Shown here: piece by piece, positions 1 through 6,513 of the stretch
Layout of the letters: the number at the start of each line of letters is the position of its first letter
Position numbering within the stretch: the stretch's first letter is position 1
Assembly (NCBI GenBank): GCA_029261235.1
Contig: JAJDBS010000221.1
Location: forward strand, 1-38,720
From: Nitrospirales bacterium
GTDB taxonomy: Bacteria; Nitrospirota; Nitrospiria; Nitrospirales; UBA8639
Length of the DNA: 38,720 nucleotides
Direction: 5' to 3'
Position numbers and translations under genes: made by a program
Notes under the pieces: generated by a model
Databases searched by the model: none
Told to the model about the DNA's origin: nothing
What the model saw: the letters and a program-made list of their open reading frames with translations, nothing else

Positions 1-280
1 GGAATTGTCTTGTCAAAAGCGGGAAGTCTTTCATCAGAAATTCTTAGGGCAAGAGCTTTCAGTCTTGTTTGAAGAAGAGGCTGATGGGGTGTGGCCTGGT
101 TTGACTGATCATTATCTTCGGGTTGCGGTGCGTTCCTCTAAAAACCTAAAAAATACGATTCAATCAGTGGTCGCAACTGGTGTCATGTCTGATCGGATTG
201 TCGGTTTGCTCAAATCCCAGTCTGATTGCGTTCTGATGCCTCATTCTCAAGAACTCGCCATGATCCAGGGGAACAATTAA
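1..280 (+). CDS. MtaB-type tRNA methylthiotransferase, C-terminal part (5' end outside window)
   Basis: The reading frame is open to the left edge (first whole codon at base 2), so this is the tail of a longer gene. About 92 residues are visible. The segment with FLGQELSVLFEEEADG followed by GLTDHYLRVAV is typical of the TRAM RNA-binding domain that closes radical SAM methylthiotransferases of the MiaB/MtaB family. Those enzymes add a methylthio group to modified A37 of tRNA. The radical SAM core lies off the window, so the MtaB subfamily is inferred from the position before miaB and the TRAM style. It ends 4 bases before miaB, so the two are probably co-transcribed tRNA-modification genes. 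Confidence 0.7.
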   Translation, partial: ELSCQKREVFHQKFLGQELSVLFEEEADGVWPGLTDHYLRVAVRSSKNLKNTIQSVVATGVMSDRIVGLLKSQSDCVLMPHSQELAMIQGNN

Positions 281-284
281 CTAT

Positions 285-1658
285 ATGAGTAGCACACCCT
301 TACTCCTTCCCACGAGGCTCAAGCCTGCGGCGTCTTTGTCAGAGCAGGGGGGCTATCGGGTCTATATGGAAACTTTTGGGTGCCAGATGAATGAATATGA
401 CACCGAACTGGTGCGCTCAATCATGAAAGCCCGGGGATTCCACTTTACGCCTATCGATGAAGAAGCTGATGTCATTTTATTTAATACCTGTGCCATTCGT
501 GAAAATGCACATAATCGACTCTATGGCCATTTGGCCAAATATAAAGCGAGGAAAAAGGAGCGAGGGCTTGTCATCGGAGTCTTAGGCTGTATGGCTCAGA
601 ACCTGAAGCAAGAATTACTGGATTCCCGGTCATGGATTGATGTCCTTGCTGGCCCCGATGCCTACCGGAAGTTGCCCGATTTACTGACCGATGCCTTGGA
701 ACATCAGCGTCGGGGGCTGGCCGTTGATTTGTCTGAATATGAGACCTATGCACAGATCGTCCCGGATCGTGCTGGTGGCATAAACGGCTGGATTGCCGTC
801 ATGCGAGGGTGTGACAATTTTTGTTCGTTCTGTGTCGTACCCTATACTCGAGGACGTGAACGTTCTCGAGATCCGGAAGGTATTCTCAAAGAAGCCAAGC
901 GTCTTGTTAGTCAAGGTGTTCGACAAATCACGTTGCTGGGACAAAATGTGAATTCGTATCGATCTGGTTCCTGGGACTTTTCGCAATTGCTGGTGGCCGT
1001 GGCTGATGTGGCGGGTCTGCAACGTGTGCGATTTACCTCGCCACATCCTAAGGATTTCCCACCGGCATTACTGGAAGCGGTGGCGCAGCATCCCATAATT
1101 TGCAACCAAATTCACCTACCGTTGCAATCAGCAAATGATCGTATGTTAGAGCGAATGGGGCGTGGCTACACCCGTCGGGAATATCTGAAGCTTGTGGACG
1201 CGATTCAGGAAAAAGGCCCGATTGTGTTGACTACCGATCTCATTTGTGGGTTTTGTGGTGAGACAGATGAGGAATTCCAAGAGACCTATGATCTTGTGAA
1301 AGAGATGAAATATCAGGCGGCCTTTACGTTTAAGTACTCAGAACGCAAACATACGATTGCTGCCAGAAAATATCCCGATGATATTCCTGAGAAGGTCAAG
1401 GGGTTTCGCACCAACGAAATTATTGAGTTGCAAAAGGAGATTTCTCTTCAAAAAAATCAAGACTTGATTGGTAGCCAGGTTGAGGTCATGATCGAAGGCG
1501 ATGCGAAAAAATCCGCTCAGCAATGGATGGGCCATACCGAGCACAATGTGACCGTCGTCTGGTCGAAAAATGACCACCCCGGATTGCCAGGAGATCTCGT
1601 GTCAATCTCTATCCAAGATGCCACCCCTTCTACGCTCTACGGAACTGCCGATTCCTAA
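285..1658 (+). CDS. miaB: MiaB, tRNA-2-methylthio-N6-dimethylallyladenosine synthase
   Basis: A 457-residue radical SAM enzyme that methylthiolates i6A37 in tRNAs reading UNN codons. The N-terminal UPF0004 domain shows the three cluster-binding cysteines in TFGCQMNEYD, NTCAIRENA and LGCMAQ. The radical SAM CxxxCxxC motif is C176, C180 and C183 (RGCDNFCSFC), followed by VVPYTRGRERSR, a MiaB hallmark. A TRAM-like region fills the last 70 or so residues. Length matches the family. The ATG at 285 has AGGGGA about 12 bases upstream and sits 4 bases after the previous gene. An inverted-repeat element begins 3 bases after the stop codon. Confidence 0.96.
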   Translation: MSSTPLLLPTRLKPAASLSEQGGYRVYMETFGCQMNEYDTELVRSIMKARGFHFTPIDEEADVILFNTCAIRENAHNRLYGHLAKYKARKKERGLVIGVLGCMAQNLKQELLDSRSWIDVLAGPDAYRKLPDLLTDALEHQRRGLAVDLSEYETYAQIVPDRAGGINGWIAVMRGCDNFCSFCVVPYTRGRERSRDPEGILKEAKRLVSQGVRQITLLGQNVNSYRSGSWDFSQLLVAVADVAGLQRVRFTSPHPKDFPPALLEAVAQHPIICNQIHLPLQSANDRMLERMGRGYTRREYLKLVDAIQEKGPIVLTTDLICGFCGETDEEFQETYDLVKEMKYQAAFTFKYSERKHTIAARKYPDDIPEKVKGFRTNEIIELQKEISLQKNQDLIGSQVEVMIEGDAKKSAQQWMGHTEHNVTVVWSKNDHPGLPGDLVSISIQDATPSTLYGTADS

Positions 1659-1661
1659 GCA

Positions 1662-1781
1662 GGTCTGTTGAAAAAAACCGCCAGCGGCGTTCTCGCCAGT
1701 TTCCCGTGCTCACGTACTATGAGTACGCTCCGCGCGTCAAACTGACTGCGGCCTTGCTGGACGAACTTTTTTGAACAGACC
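1662..1781 (+). repeat. Small inverted-repeat element, copy A (MITE-like, 120 bp)
   Basis: The ends are GGTCTGTTGAAAAAA (1662-1676) and TTTTTTGAACAGACC (1767-1781), reverse complements with one mismatch. Inner segments also pair (CCAGC with GCTGG, CAGTTT with AAACTG, GTAC with GTAC), so the unit could fold into one long hairpin. It shares ends and core with 3197-3378 and, in the opposite orientation, 36281-36467. It lacks an inner module of about 60 bp present in those two. It carries no coding capacity and starts just after the miaB stop. Confidence 0.8.
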
Positions 1782-1782
1782 C

Positions 1783-2157
1783 GAAGCCTCTGATGTCCAA
1801 CGTCTTCCTGACGAAATATCCCCATTATTCAACATTCCCAAACACGTTCAGTCTGGCGAGGACATGCCAGTGTTATGATTCTCTTGGGTGTTGCCCTAGC
1901 CCACCCCTCGGAATAATGTATTGCTTTGGAGCGATTTATAGGCTCTGGAAACAGAGACCCTTGCACAGGAAAAGCGAACAACCTCCTATAACGGGTGGTG
2001 CCTCCCTCAAGTCAGTTTTTGAATATCCGATAGTAATACAGAAGTATTGTTGAATTGACGTCTTCTGAAAAGATGGCGGATGCTGACGACGTTTATGAAT
2101 CTGCCTGACAACCATCACGTGGTTGCGTGATCAAGAGTGAGAAAGTGTTAGCCAAGC
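1783..2157. other. Intergenic region with no supported gene
   Basis: Between repeat copy A and the HDOD gene. Short frames here have no ribosome binding site and atypical composition. No convincing promoter or terminator was found. Confidence 0.5.
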
Positions 2158-3117
2158 ATGGACCCGCAAATTCTTCAACGAATTAAGAATTGTAAAACTC
2201 TTCCTGCGATTCCGGCGTTACCTCTGCAAGTGTTACAGATGTGCCGCGATGATAATGCAAGCGCCCAAAAAATTGCCGAAGTGATTAGTAAAGATCCGTC
2301 CTTTGTGGCCAAGCTCTTGAATGTGGCGAATTCCAGTTTTTATGGAGGAAGTCGGCATAAAGTCACAACAGTGACTCATGCCGTCACGCTCTTGGGCATG
2401 AATTCAATCGCCACCTTAGCGTTCTGCTTTTCCTTGTACAGAGATTTACGGAAAAAAGGGGGAGGGGCGTTTGATCATACGCATTTTTGGCATCGTTGTA
2501 TTTTGGCCAGTCTCGCCGCAAAACTTCTTGCCAAGCGCGTGGGCGTCGTGAATGAAGAGGAAATATTCTTAGCGGGGCTCCTACAAGATTTAGGGATACT
2601 GGTGATGAGTGAAGCTTTTGGTAATGAATATGGAATACTGTACCAAAAAGCCAATCAGGACCATCATGCCTTGGAAGCGCTTGAACAGGGACGCTGGAAA
2701 ACCGATCATTGTGAAATTGGGGCATGGCTGGCAGAAACGTGGGAACTGCCAGAGGTGTTACGCGAAGCCGTGCGTGGCAGTCATAATCCATTCTTGGCAT
2801 CCAGCGAAGATGAAGCCTCCAAACTCATGATTATGTGTGTGGCGTTGTCCGGACGGTTGGCGGACATGTGGTGCCATCCTCATCCCGAGGTCGCTATTCA
2901 AGCGGCCATTGAGCTGGCCGAGGAACTGGTAGACGTCGATCCTGATGGCGTCTTGGATTTGGCCAAGCAAATTGCTGAAGAGATTCCCAATATGTCGGCC
3001 TTTTTCCAGATTGACCTTGGCAAACCCGAAGAAATTCAAAAAATCGTAGACATGCTCGAACAGACCATCAAGCTCGCCAAGATGAACTATCTACCAGAGA
3101 CCGTTCCTTCCTCCTAA
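2158..3117 (+). CDS. HDOD-domain signalling protein
   Basis: A 319-residue protein consisting mainly of an HDOD domain (residues about 10-210), a non-catalytic relative of HD phosphohydrolases found in bacterial signalling and motility regulators. Visible signature stretches are LPAIPALPLQVLQMC, ISKDPSFVAKLLNVANSSFYG and THAVTLLGMNSIATLA. There is no receiver, GGDEF or EAL domain, so it is a stand-alone HDOD protein whose target cannot be read from sequence. The C-terminal 100 residues are helical. The ATG at 2158 has only a weak GAGTGAGAAAG upstream. The gene stands alone between two direct copies of the small inverted-repeat element (1662-1781 and 3197-3378). Confidence 0.88.
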   Translation: MDPQILQRIKNCKTLPAIPALPLQVLQMCRDDNASAQKIAEVISKDPSFVAKLLNVANSSFYGGSRHKVTTVTHAVTLLGMNSIATLAFCFSLYRDLRKKGGGAFDHTHFWHRCILASLAAKLLAKRVGVVNEEEIFLAGLLQDLGILVMSEAFGNEYGILYQKANQDHHALEALEQGRWKTDHCEIGAWLAETWELPEVLREAVRGSHNPFLASSEDEASKLMIMCVALSGRLADMWCHPHPEVAIQAAIELAEELVDVDPDGVLDLAKQIAEEIPNMSAFFQIDLGKPEEIQKIVDMLEQTIKLAKMNYLPETVPSS

Positions 3118-3196
3118 TTTATATTTCTTGTTCTTCCCCAGGCTATCTGGTCAAAATGATGGGATTCTTGTGTCGTGGACACGGATCCATCTCAGT

Positions 3197-3378
3197 GGGT
3201 CTGTTGAAAAAAGCTGGCAGCCTACGCCAAGGCTACAACTGACAGACTAGCGGTTCCATGCCTGCCGGAGTGGCTTCGCGCAGGCAGGTCACCCAATTCC
3301 GGTGCTCATGTACTAAAGGTACGCTTCGCGCTTGAGTTCGGCTGCGGCCTTGCTGTACGGACTTTCTTGAACCGACCC
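3197..3378 (+). repeat. Small inverted-repeat element, copy B (about 180 bp)
   Basis: Same orientation as copy A. It begins GGGTCTGTTGAAAAAA and ends CTTTCTTGAACCGACCC, with divergent terminal inverted repeats. Relative to copy A it has an extra module containing CATGCCTGCCGGAG...CGCAGGCAGG, itself a hairpin. Similarity to the other copies continues past the right end into CGAAGCC, so the true border may lie about 7-15 bases further on. Confidence 0.75.
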
Positions 3379-3469
3379 GAAGCCGCTGATATTCAAGATC
3401 GCTATGAGCTTCATGGCCAATAGAGAACCAGATTATTTAATACTCCCTCAGTTCAAATCCCTTGCCTAG

Positions 3470-3499
3470 TTGACGAAAAAAGAGGCTGACCTGTATAAA
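3470..3499 (+). promoter_or_regulatory. Sigma-70-type promoter for tRNA-Arg
   Basis: TTGACG at 3470-3475 and TATAAA at 3494-3499 are separated by 18 bases, with TG just before the -10 box. Transcription would start near 3506, about 48 bases before the tRNA. A perfect hairpin, GTCCTCC-GTT-GGAGGAC (3503-3519), lies at the predicted 5' end of the precursor. Confidence 0.6.
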
Positions 3500-3553
3500 G
3501 AAGTCCTCCGTTGGAGGACATCTCCCAACGATTTATTGCCTAGCAACAGACGT

Positions 3554-3630
3554 GCGCCCGTAGCTCAATTGGATAGAGTACTTGACTACGAATCAAGAGG
3601 TTACTGGTTCAAGTCCAGTCGGGCGCACCA
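3554..3630 (+). tRNA. tRNA-Arg (anticodon ACG)
   Basis: The cloverleaf is complete. Acceptor stem GCGCCCG (3554-3560) pairs with CGGGCGC (3620-3626). The anticodon stem is CTTGA/TCAAG with loop CTACGAA, giving anticodon ACG at 3588-3590. The T arm contains GGTTCAAGTCC. The discriminator is A and CCA is encoded (3628-3630). A34 would be deaminated to inosine by TadA to read CGU, CGC and CGA. No second copy of the tRNA 3' end was found in the window that would mark an integrated island. Confidence 0.96.
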
Positions 3631-3697
3631 TTTCATACTCCCCCCCCTTCAACTCCTCTAAAAACGTGAATGGCAGCGAGGTTTGGGTGGTTCGAAA

Positions 3698-3849
3698 GGT
3701 TCTGTCGCAAATAGCGGAATGATGAAAAATCCTATCGGTTTTAATCCCGTCTCAGATTAGACAGCCCCAGTAAAAATGACAATTCCTGTATGCCAAATAT
3801 GGAGATTAAACCCTTTTATATCTTCAAAAACGCTATTTGCGACAGAACC
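3698..3849. mobile_element. 152-bp non-autonomous element with IS6-like inverted ends
   Basis: GGTTCTGTCGCAAATAGCG (3698-3716) and its perfect reverse complement (3831-3849) bound 152 bp without a gene. The start, GGTTCTGTNGCAAA, resembles the terminal inverted repeats of IS6-family elements (IS26, IS257 and relatives). No 8-bp target duplication is visible (GTTCGAAA left, ACATTCAA right), so it may be old or a recombination scar. The right end abuts the coding remnant that follows. Confidence 0.65.
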
Positions 3850-4100
3850 ACATTCAAGCTGTGGTCGGAGGCCCCACTCCCGGGCAACAGGGCGGCGGCG
3901 ATAATATCGTCTATATCGCAGATCCGAATGGCACTCCTCGCATCACGGATCTTGGATCCAATCCCAGTGACGGCGCGAACAGTACCACCTGTTCGGTCTG
4001 AGGTTCGCTCGGCGTTGAAGTGCTCGACGCCATCCAGCTCATTGACCTAGAGGCCGCCTTTCCCCGACCCTTTCGTGTTCAAGAGGACGTGGCCCCCTAG
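3849..4100 (+). pseudogene. Remnant of an unidentified protein, with in-frame TGA
   Basis: One frame is open from the right end of the IS6-like element for 50 codons to a TGA at 3999. It continues in the same frame for 32 more codons to TAG at 4098. The translation looks protein-like: a Gly/Asn/Asp-rich part (GGGDNIVYIADPNGTPRI) and then GSLGVEVLDAIQLIDLEAAF. There is no start codon or ribosome binding site. A terminator hairpin follows about 40 bases after the TAG, as expected for a gene 3' end. I read it as the tail of a larger gene whose 5' part was lost at the element. The family is not recognised. Confidence 0.4.
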
Positions 4101-4140
4101 AACGGATACGATCCTCTTCCACGACGTCGGCCAGAAGCCA

Positions 4141-4170
4141 AAAGCCTCACATCGTCGGGTGTGGGGCTTT
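4141..4170 (+). terminator. Hairpin, probable intrinsic terminator of the preceding remnant
   Basis: AAAGCCTCACA (4141-4151) pairs with TGTGGGGCTTT (4160-4170), with one G-T pair and an 8-base loop. The T-run is short (TTT, then GGTGTTTG), so termination strength is uncertain. Confidence 0.5.
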
Positions 4171-4172
4171 GG

Positions 4173-4490
4173 TGTTTGTCGTAGATAGCCCAGAAACACC
4201 ATGACCCCCAGAAGGTGAGTCCCAGCGGTCGCCATGCTCTCAGCGGACCATTAACCAACCGCTAAGGAGTTTACCTCGTCTCCCGCATGAAGGGTTCAGT
4301 CTCCTAGCACGACCCCCTTGAATGGGGAAAGCTTACCTCGGATTGTGACCCTCGACCATTATCTCCCTAACCCCCAGCATTTCGATTCCCCTCGCTCTCT
4401 TTATCCTACGTGCATGCGGTCTCGTTCCTTTGGGTAATGGCCTGAAGTGAAATGGCGCGGTTACTGTACATATATCAAAGAAGGAAGCAC
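4173..4490. other. Intergenic region with no supported gene
   Basis: No frame with a ribosome binding site, no recognisable RNA and no repeat was found between the hairpin and the small membrane protein gene. Confidence 0.4.
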
Positions 4491-4493
4491 GTG

Positions 4494-4625
4494 ATGGGAA
4501 ACCGTATTTACCTTAAAAATGCGGGAGAAAAACCTTCAATGGATATCAGATGGTGGCTCGAAATATTGCTCGTGATGGTCCTGGCGTATGGAACATACTT
4601 ATCCATTTCTTGGCTAGGAAACTAA
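4494..4625 (+). CDS. Small single-pass membrane protein (43 aa)
   Basis: ATG at 4494 (a GTG directly precedes it) with a good ribosome binding site, AAGGAAG, about 8 bases upstream, and stop TAA at 4623. The polar N-terminus (MGNRIYLKNAGEKPSMDIR) is followed by WWLEILLVMVLAYGTYLSIS, one hydrophobic segment long enough to span the inner membrane. The size, the ribosome binding site and the clean topology support a real small gene. No family is recognised and no function is proposed. It converges on the relaxase gene. A weak AT-rich stretch (TACATATATC) lies about 25-35 bases upstream. Confidence 0.5.
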   Translation: MGNRIYLKNAGEKPSMDIRWWLEILLVMVLAYGTYLSISWLGN

Positions 4626-4803
4626 TGCGGCCCTGGGCCTGGATTATAGGTATCGTTAGGCTTTCCTAACCTGTCCCTGGCGAATTCCTAATTTCCGCTC
4701 TTAGTGCGCTGTTTCGGCACGCTTGAATTTCTTTTTAACTCACCGCATTCTCCCCAGCCATGAAACAACTCTTCATGGTTTTCACCTATCTGTTTTCCTT
4801 CGC

Positions 4804-5679
4804 TCACACACTTTCAAGACATCGCGGGCTGAAGGCGGTGGTGGCTTCTTGCATTATTTGGTCAATATAGGCGTGTAGTCGCTTGGTCAGGTGTTGCGCC
4901 ATCTCGCTTTTGACGGAATCCACAGACGTAAAAGAGGCAGGATGGCCAAGTCGATCTTTGAGCTGTTTGGTTTTCAGTCCGGTCCATCGGGTTAAGGAAA
5001 AGACCTCTCCTTGATAGTCAACGGCGACAAATTCGCGCGTATCCCCGCGAGCCAACGCATATCCGTATTCTTTTAGCGCATCAGCAAATGCATCTTTGCT
5101 ATCTGATGCGGCCCAACAGTCCTGAAAGAGTTGTTTCAGAACCTTAGGATCTTCATCTAGCCGTTTGGACTGTTGCCATTTGGCCAATGTGTAGTTCAGA
5201 GGATTCCGTTCCTCCTTATTGAGGAATCCTCGAGGCATCTGCCAGCCATACTGAAAATAGAGTTGCTTCGACACATCCTGGAATTTCATCTTAAAATACT
5301 GAAGATTAATGACCTTCATTTCGTCGGGATCAATGCGTGCCCAGACGGCATGGCAGTGCGGTCTTCCTTCTTTCTCATGAACCACAATGGTGCAAGGCTG
5401 ATCCGTGAGTCCGGTTTTCTGCTCTATGTCTGCTATCGCTTTTTCAAAGTATTCGATTGGGACATTCTCTGTTGACGGTGGGTTTAAACTGACGGAAAAC
5501 GTGAATTGCTGGAATTTGGTGCCACGGCTCACGGCAAAGATTTCATTTAGGGCTCCCTGGAGATCATCGGCTACAAAGCCGCTCAATTCATGAACATCCA
5601 CATGCTCGTTTTCTTGTGTTTTCAGAAGGTGTGCGGCGAGTTGTGTGGCTCCTCCGCGTTGTGACCCTTTGAGAATCAT
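4804..5679 (-). CDS. Relaxase/mobilization nuclease (MobA/VirD2-like)
   Basis: A 291-residue protein of the MobA/VirD2 relaxase type, which nicks DNA at an origin of transfer and stays covalently bound through a tyrosine. It begins MILKGSQRGGATQLAAHLL and continues with a histidine-rich metal site, HEKEGRPHCHAVWARID (about residues 115-131), the HxHx motif of these relaxases. The ATG at 5679 is chosen because GGAG lies 8 bases upstream; an upstream TTG would add 10 residues. Classical relaxases are often longer, with a primase or helicase domain, which this one lacks. The mobC-like gene lies immediately upstream. No coupling protein or transfer genes are in the window, so this is a lone mobilization pair. 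Confidence 0.8.
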   Translation of the reverse strand: MILKGSQRGGATQLAAHLLKTQENEHVDVHELSGFVADDLQGALNEIFAVSRGTKFQQFTFSVSLNPPSTENVPIEYFEKAIADIEQKTGLTDQPCTIVVHEKEGRPHCHAVWARIDPDEMKVINLQYFKMKFQDVSKQLYFQYGWQMPRGFLNKEERNPLNYTLAKWQQSKRLDEDPKVLKQLFQDCWAASDSKDAFADALKEYGYALARGDTREFVAVDYQGEVFSLTRWTGLKTKQLKDRLGHPASFTSVDSVKSEMAQHLTKRLHAYIDQIMQEATTAFSPRCLESV

Positions 5680-5712
5680 GGCGGTTCTCCGGCATGAGTC
5701 CCAACGCAATCA

Positions 5713-6030
5713 TTAAGACATGGCGCATCCACCGAATATCCGAACAGGCGTGACTTCAAGGGAACCGCTATTCGCCGCCTTGGCTAGCTGATTCAGGTTG
5801 TTGGCTAGGCGAGAGCGACCTAATTCAGCCAGAACCCTAGCCAATTCCTGGTGATTTTTCGCTGGATGCTTGCTTCTGGTGCGTCGTTTCGGCAAAGACT
5901 CATCAAAGAGAGACGAACTAATATAGGCTCCTAAAGAAAGTCCCACCGCGTCTTGTTCTAACTGCGCACGCTCTTCGAGTGTGAAGCGGAGTGAAAAGGG
6001 CGGAAGTGGCTTTTGTTCTGTTGAGGGCAT
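5713..6030 (-). CDS. MobC-like relaxosome accessory protein, C-terminus frameshifted
   Basis: As read, 105 residues from the ATG at 6030; a longer frame reaches 6186 but that extension looks non-coding. The core, PFSLRFTLEERAQLEQDA then LGAYIS and LGRSRLANNLNQLAKAANSGSL, is typical of MobC proteins that help relaxases bind oriT. The usual MobC ending is absent in frame but appears in another frame just after SLEVTP as ACSDIRWMRHVLMIALGLMP, which overlaps the relaxase start. A one-base deletion (or two-base insertion) near 5745-5760 explains this. The gene is therefore either decayed, affected by a sequencing error, or recoded. Confidence 0.7.
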   Translation of the reverse strand: MPSTEQKPLPPFSLRFTLEERAQLEQDAVGLSLGAYISSSLFDESLPKRRTRSKHPAKNHQELARVLAELGRSRLANNLNQLAKAANSGSLEVTPVRIFGGCAMS

Positions 6031-6171
6031 ATTTTGGGCTTCTTGCGAGAGGACAATACATGACACTGCCCTGGTTACTGGGAAATAGGTTCGACGGTCG
6101 CTGTGAGTTGTGGTGGTTAAGAAATGGCGGATGACGATAATTGTTGATTCATTCAAGCCTCCAATTGCGAT

Positions 6172-6357
6172 ATGTACTTCAGTCAAAAAATGAAAGAGAA
6201 CGTTGGTGTGGAAATGGTGCTGTTAGATTCACGACTCTTTACGGATGCTAGTATCGATTCGCTCGCAGAATCCATGAGTGCCAATGTGAATGCAATTATT
6301 AAAGAGAAAAGTGCAGAAATAACGGCTTTGAGGGCAAAATTAGCTATAAAAACGTAA
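6172..6357 (+). CDS. Hypothetical 61-aa protein, doubtful
   Basis: A frame divergent from mobC. Its second half (SLAESMSANVNAIIKEKSAE then ITALRAKLA) looks like a short amphipathic helix or coiled coil. There is no good ribosome binding site at ATG 6172; an internal ATG at 6190 is an alternative. It could equally be the 3' remnant of a lost gene. No family is recognised. Confidence 0.25.
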   Translation: MYFSQKMKENVGVEMVLLDSRLFTDASIDSLAESMSANVNAIIKEKSAEITALRAKLAIKT

Positions 6358-6513
6358 TCGACGAGATCTGGATCATAGGTCCATTGTCTTATCTATATAT
6401 GTGTGCTTGGTCCACTCTGTATTTTCATTTGGATGTCGGAAAGAAAAACATGAGAAATGGTGATAGCCATTCCGAAAAATGCTGTGCCGAGAGTCGGGTG
6501 AAAAGGTTCATCC

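Noticed and set aside
1793..2053. 86-aa frame between miaB and the HDOD gene
   Set aside because: No ribosome binding site, odd composition and no motif.
3470..3661. 63-aa frame across the tRNA-Arg region
   Set aside because: It is the translation of the tRNA promoter, leader and tRNA itself; its middle is the tRNA-Arg sequence.
4047..4235. 62-aa minus-strand frame opposite the protein remnant
   Set aside because: It runs through the terminator hairpin and is opposite a more protein-like frame.
3554..6360. Integrated island at tRNA-Arg with att duplication
   Set aside because: No repeat of the tRNA 3' end was found downstream and no integrase gene is present, although relaxase genes lie nearby.
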